From Dromaius novaehollandiae (Eukaryota; Chordata; Aves; Casuariiformes; Dromaiidae), in the NCBI RefSeq assembly GCF_036370855.1, contig NC_088117.1:6324001-6388000 (forward strand): a stretch of DNA of 64,000 nt. Direction: 5' to 3'. The translations under genes were made by a program, and so were the position numbers. Each line of letters starts with the position of its first letter. Within the stretch, counting starts at the first letter, position 1. Positions 62,414 to 64,000 of this stretch are shown piece by piece. The notes under the pieces are model-generated. The model was not told the origin of the DNA, made no database searches, and saw nothing but the letters and a program-made list of their open reading frames with translations.

Positions 62414-62590
62414 TTGTATGTACCCGTATACAGAAAAAACAACTGTCCTAGATCATATTCTTGGCTCAATATACTCCAATTTTTATGAATACTAGAACAT
62501 ATTGGGGGTAAAAAAAGCATTCTTAATGGGTATAAACAGTTGTATTTTGTTTGAAAGAAACCAGTAGGGAAATTTGTTTTGCTTGGTTAC

Positions 62591-62827
62591 CTGAATTCTC
62601 CAGATCTTTATAGGCTTCTGTCCAGGACTTGGCCATGTTTGCTAGCGTGTACTCCATGATCTGGATGTCGGTGATGGGACAGTTGCACTGCGGGAATTCC
62701 TCAGCACACTGGCAGCCGCACTGGCTGTTCCGGCAGATGTATTCCCCCTCTCCATTGCACATGATGTAACTCAAGGCAGACTGGACAAACTTCTCTTGTA
62801 AATACTGAGGAAAGATGAGCTGGAGAC
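62591..62827 (-). CDS. BRINP1: BRINP1 exon with Cys-rich EGF-like segment after the MACPF domain (about residues 229-308)
   Basis: This 237-nt internal exon is the most 5' part of the gene in the window. It encodes [20 protein letters not shown], then a Cys-rich EGF-like stretch with seven cysteines in about 30 residues ([10 protein letters not shown], then CGCQC and FPQCNC), followed by [19 protein letters not shown] and YKDLENS. The segment sits at the C-terminal edge of the MACPF domain in the family. The minus-strand acceptor AG at 62829-62828 follows a pyrimidine-rich stretch. The exon then starts with GT, which needs one base, presumably G, from the preceding exon outside the window. 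A second CAG eight bases downstream (exon start 62819) would be a possible alternative acceptor. The donor GT is at 62590-62589, leaving one base (G) of an Asp codon. The signal peptide and most of MACPF lie beyond 64000. MACPF proteins include pore formers, but BRINPs are not known as toxins. Confidence 0.93.
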
Positions 62828-64000
62828 CTGGCATAGAAACAAGAGGCAGGGATTTAAAAAGAAAAAAAAAAAAAAGCCATTTCTAGTGGCTGTTCTGTTT
62901 TTTCCTCAGAACCTGTTTCATTAAGAGCTTGGGCAAGTGATGGGAGTTGAAGCTGCTGAGAGATTTCTCCTGGAGCGGTCATGAGTAAGGAAGCTGGGAC
63001 ACAAACTCTAAGTTTCCAGTACAGAAGAACAGATGAGCTGAAATCAGAGCCTGTCTGCTATATGAGAGAAGGGTGATGAGTAACTTCCCTATCCCTGGCT
63101 CCCAGTGTCCCCACTTTATCCCAGTCCTGGATGCCACTGCAGTGTAAAGCATATGGGTGCAAAGTCTCCTTTATTCCCAGGTGGGTTTTTTTATATATAC
63201 TTTGCAAGCAAGTGCTAGGTCAGAGCATTATGCTGTTCTGACATGTTTTGAGTGAGACTAAACAGTTTTGGTACTACAGAAACAAAGAAACTATACCCTG
63301 AAAGAGAAAACAAGATGAAAGAAAGAAAGACAGAAGGAGACAAATAATATGGGGAGGTATTTATAAAAGTGTCTTGCAGAGTTAAGTGCCCAGTTCCCGC
63401 AGAATAAATACAGGAGTTGGGTACCTGAGTCTTTTCAGCTCATTCCCTGCTACGAAGACTATTTGCCAAGTCCTATAAAAGTGCAAATGGATTTATGCCA
63501 ATGATTTCAGTGGTGCTCTAAAGATTTACATTAGCTAAGAGGTCTGTCCCGATCTCTCTCTTTCTCCGTAGTGACTGTTTGTGTATCCATCTGTCTGTAC
63601 AGGCATTAGTGTAGGTGTATGTGTGCTCAGGTACCAGAGAATATGATAACAGTTTAAGCGTTTGCCCTATATATAGCACACACATTTTGCAGTCCTGTCC
63701 TCCTCCAGCCCCCATCTCTGGCCTCCCTATGGACGGCCTAGGGCCCTGGAGGATCCACAGCTGTTTCCTTGCACCTGATAAGTTCTGCTTGTCAGAATCC
63801 ATCAGCGTCTGAAGTGCACGAGGCAGAGGGAAGAAAATCTATGAGTGAATCTTTCCCAAGAAGCCTGGCCCGTTCGCCTTCCTCGTAAAAGGCCCAGGGA
63901 TTTCAGAGTGGCAGATAAAGGAGTTTATGGCTCGAACAGCAGTGCTGAACTCCAGTGTAATGAAGGCACGCGGGTCAATTACCCATCTGTTTGTGTTGCT
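62828..64000 (-). other. BRINP1: BRINP1 upstream intron, partial
   Basis: This is sequence upstream of the EGF-like exon on the minus strand, running off the window. The 3' end of the intron has a T-rich run on the minus strand (the plus strand shows about 14 A at 62862-62875) and the acceptor CCAG. No exon was recognised in the rest; the missing MACPF exons should lie further away. Confidence 0.8.

Larger units (their letters stand above)
57190..62590 (-). other. BRINP1: BRINP1 intron between the EGF-like exon and the linker exon (5401 bp)
   Basis: The intron is bounded by the donor GT at 62590-62589 (CAG|GTAACC) and the acceptor AG at 57191-57190. It holds a CR1 LINE copy in the opposite orientation to the gene, TG microsatellites at 57947 and 62386, and a cluster of motifs at 60002-60093. 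ORFs within it (for example 59304-59723 on the plus strand) show no recognisable domain. Confidence 0.9.

Noticed and set aside
1..64000. CRISPR arrays, operons, phage or plasmid features
   Set aside because: The sequence is vertebrate nuclear DNA with spliced exons and CR1 elements; no regularly spaced direct repeats or prokaryotic gene organisation were seen.

Overview
The window looks like avian (at least sauropsid) nuclear DNA. It holds one recognisable protein-coding gene, the 3' end of BRINP1 (BMP/retinoic-acid-inducible neural-specific protein 1, formerly DBC1/DBCCR1/FAM5A), on the minus strand. The evidence for a bird is CR1-type LINE sequence (a clear copy at about 58150-58870 and an older one at about 27775-27990), few other repeats, short introns for this gene (6.75 and 5.4 kb), and a BRINP1 protein that is almost the mammalian one. 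Nothing bacterial, organellar or viral was seen.

Layout. From 62827 down to 49074 lie three consecutive BRINP1 coding exons on the minus strand: 62827-62591, 57189-56967 and 50214-49074. They match roughly residues 229-761 of a 761-residue protein, ending in the natural stop codon. All junctions obey GT/AG and the split codons join in frame. The exons encode the Cys-rich EGF-like segment just after the MACPF domain, a conserved helical linker, and the long Cys-rich, N-glycosylated C-terminal region. Signal peptide and MACPF exons lie beyond 64000. The introns carry a CR1 copy, microsatellites, a purine-rich block, a perfect 20-bp palindrome and a notable inverted pair of NF-E2/MAF-type sites beside a ZNF143-like motif.

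Positions 1 to about 48738 are the 3' flank of BRINP1, and I find no convincing gene there on either strand. All ORFs in it are short, lack recognisable domains and overlap one another. The flank holds two diverged copies of a roughly 430-bp element about 8 kb apart (82-530 and 8076-8495), scattered short CpG-rich islets, several long purine-rich blocks all on the plus strand, simple repeats including a Z-DNA-prone stretch and a C20 run, an inverted repeat with AP-1 sites, fragments of an old repeat family, and AT-rich stretches that resemble conserved noncoding elements of a neural gene desert.

I see no previously undescribed gene system here. The most checkable items are the 8-kb-spaced duplicate element, the paired MARE/ZNF143 cluster in a BRINP1 intron, and the isolated CpG islets at 11.3 kb and 25.7 kb as possible unannotated promoters.
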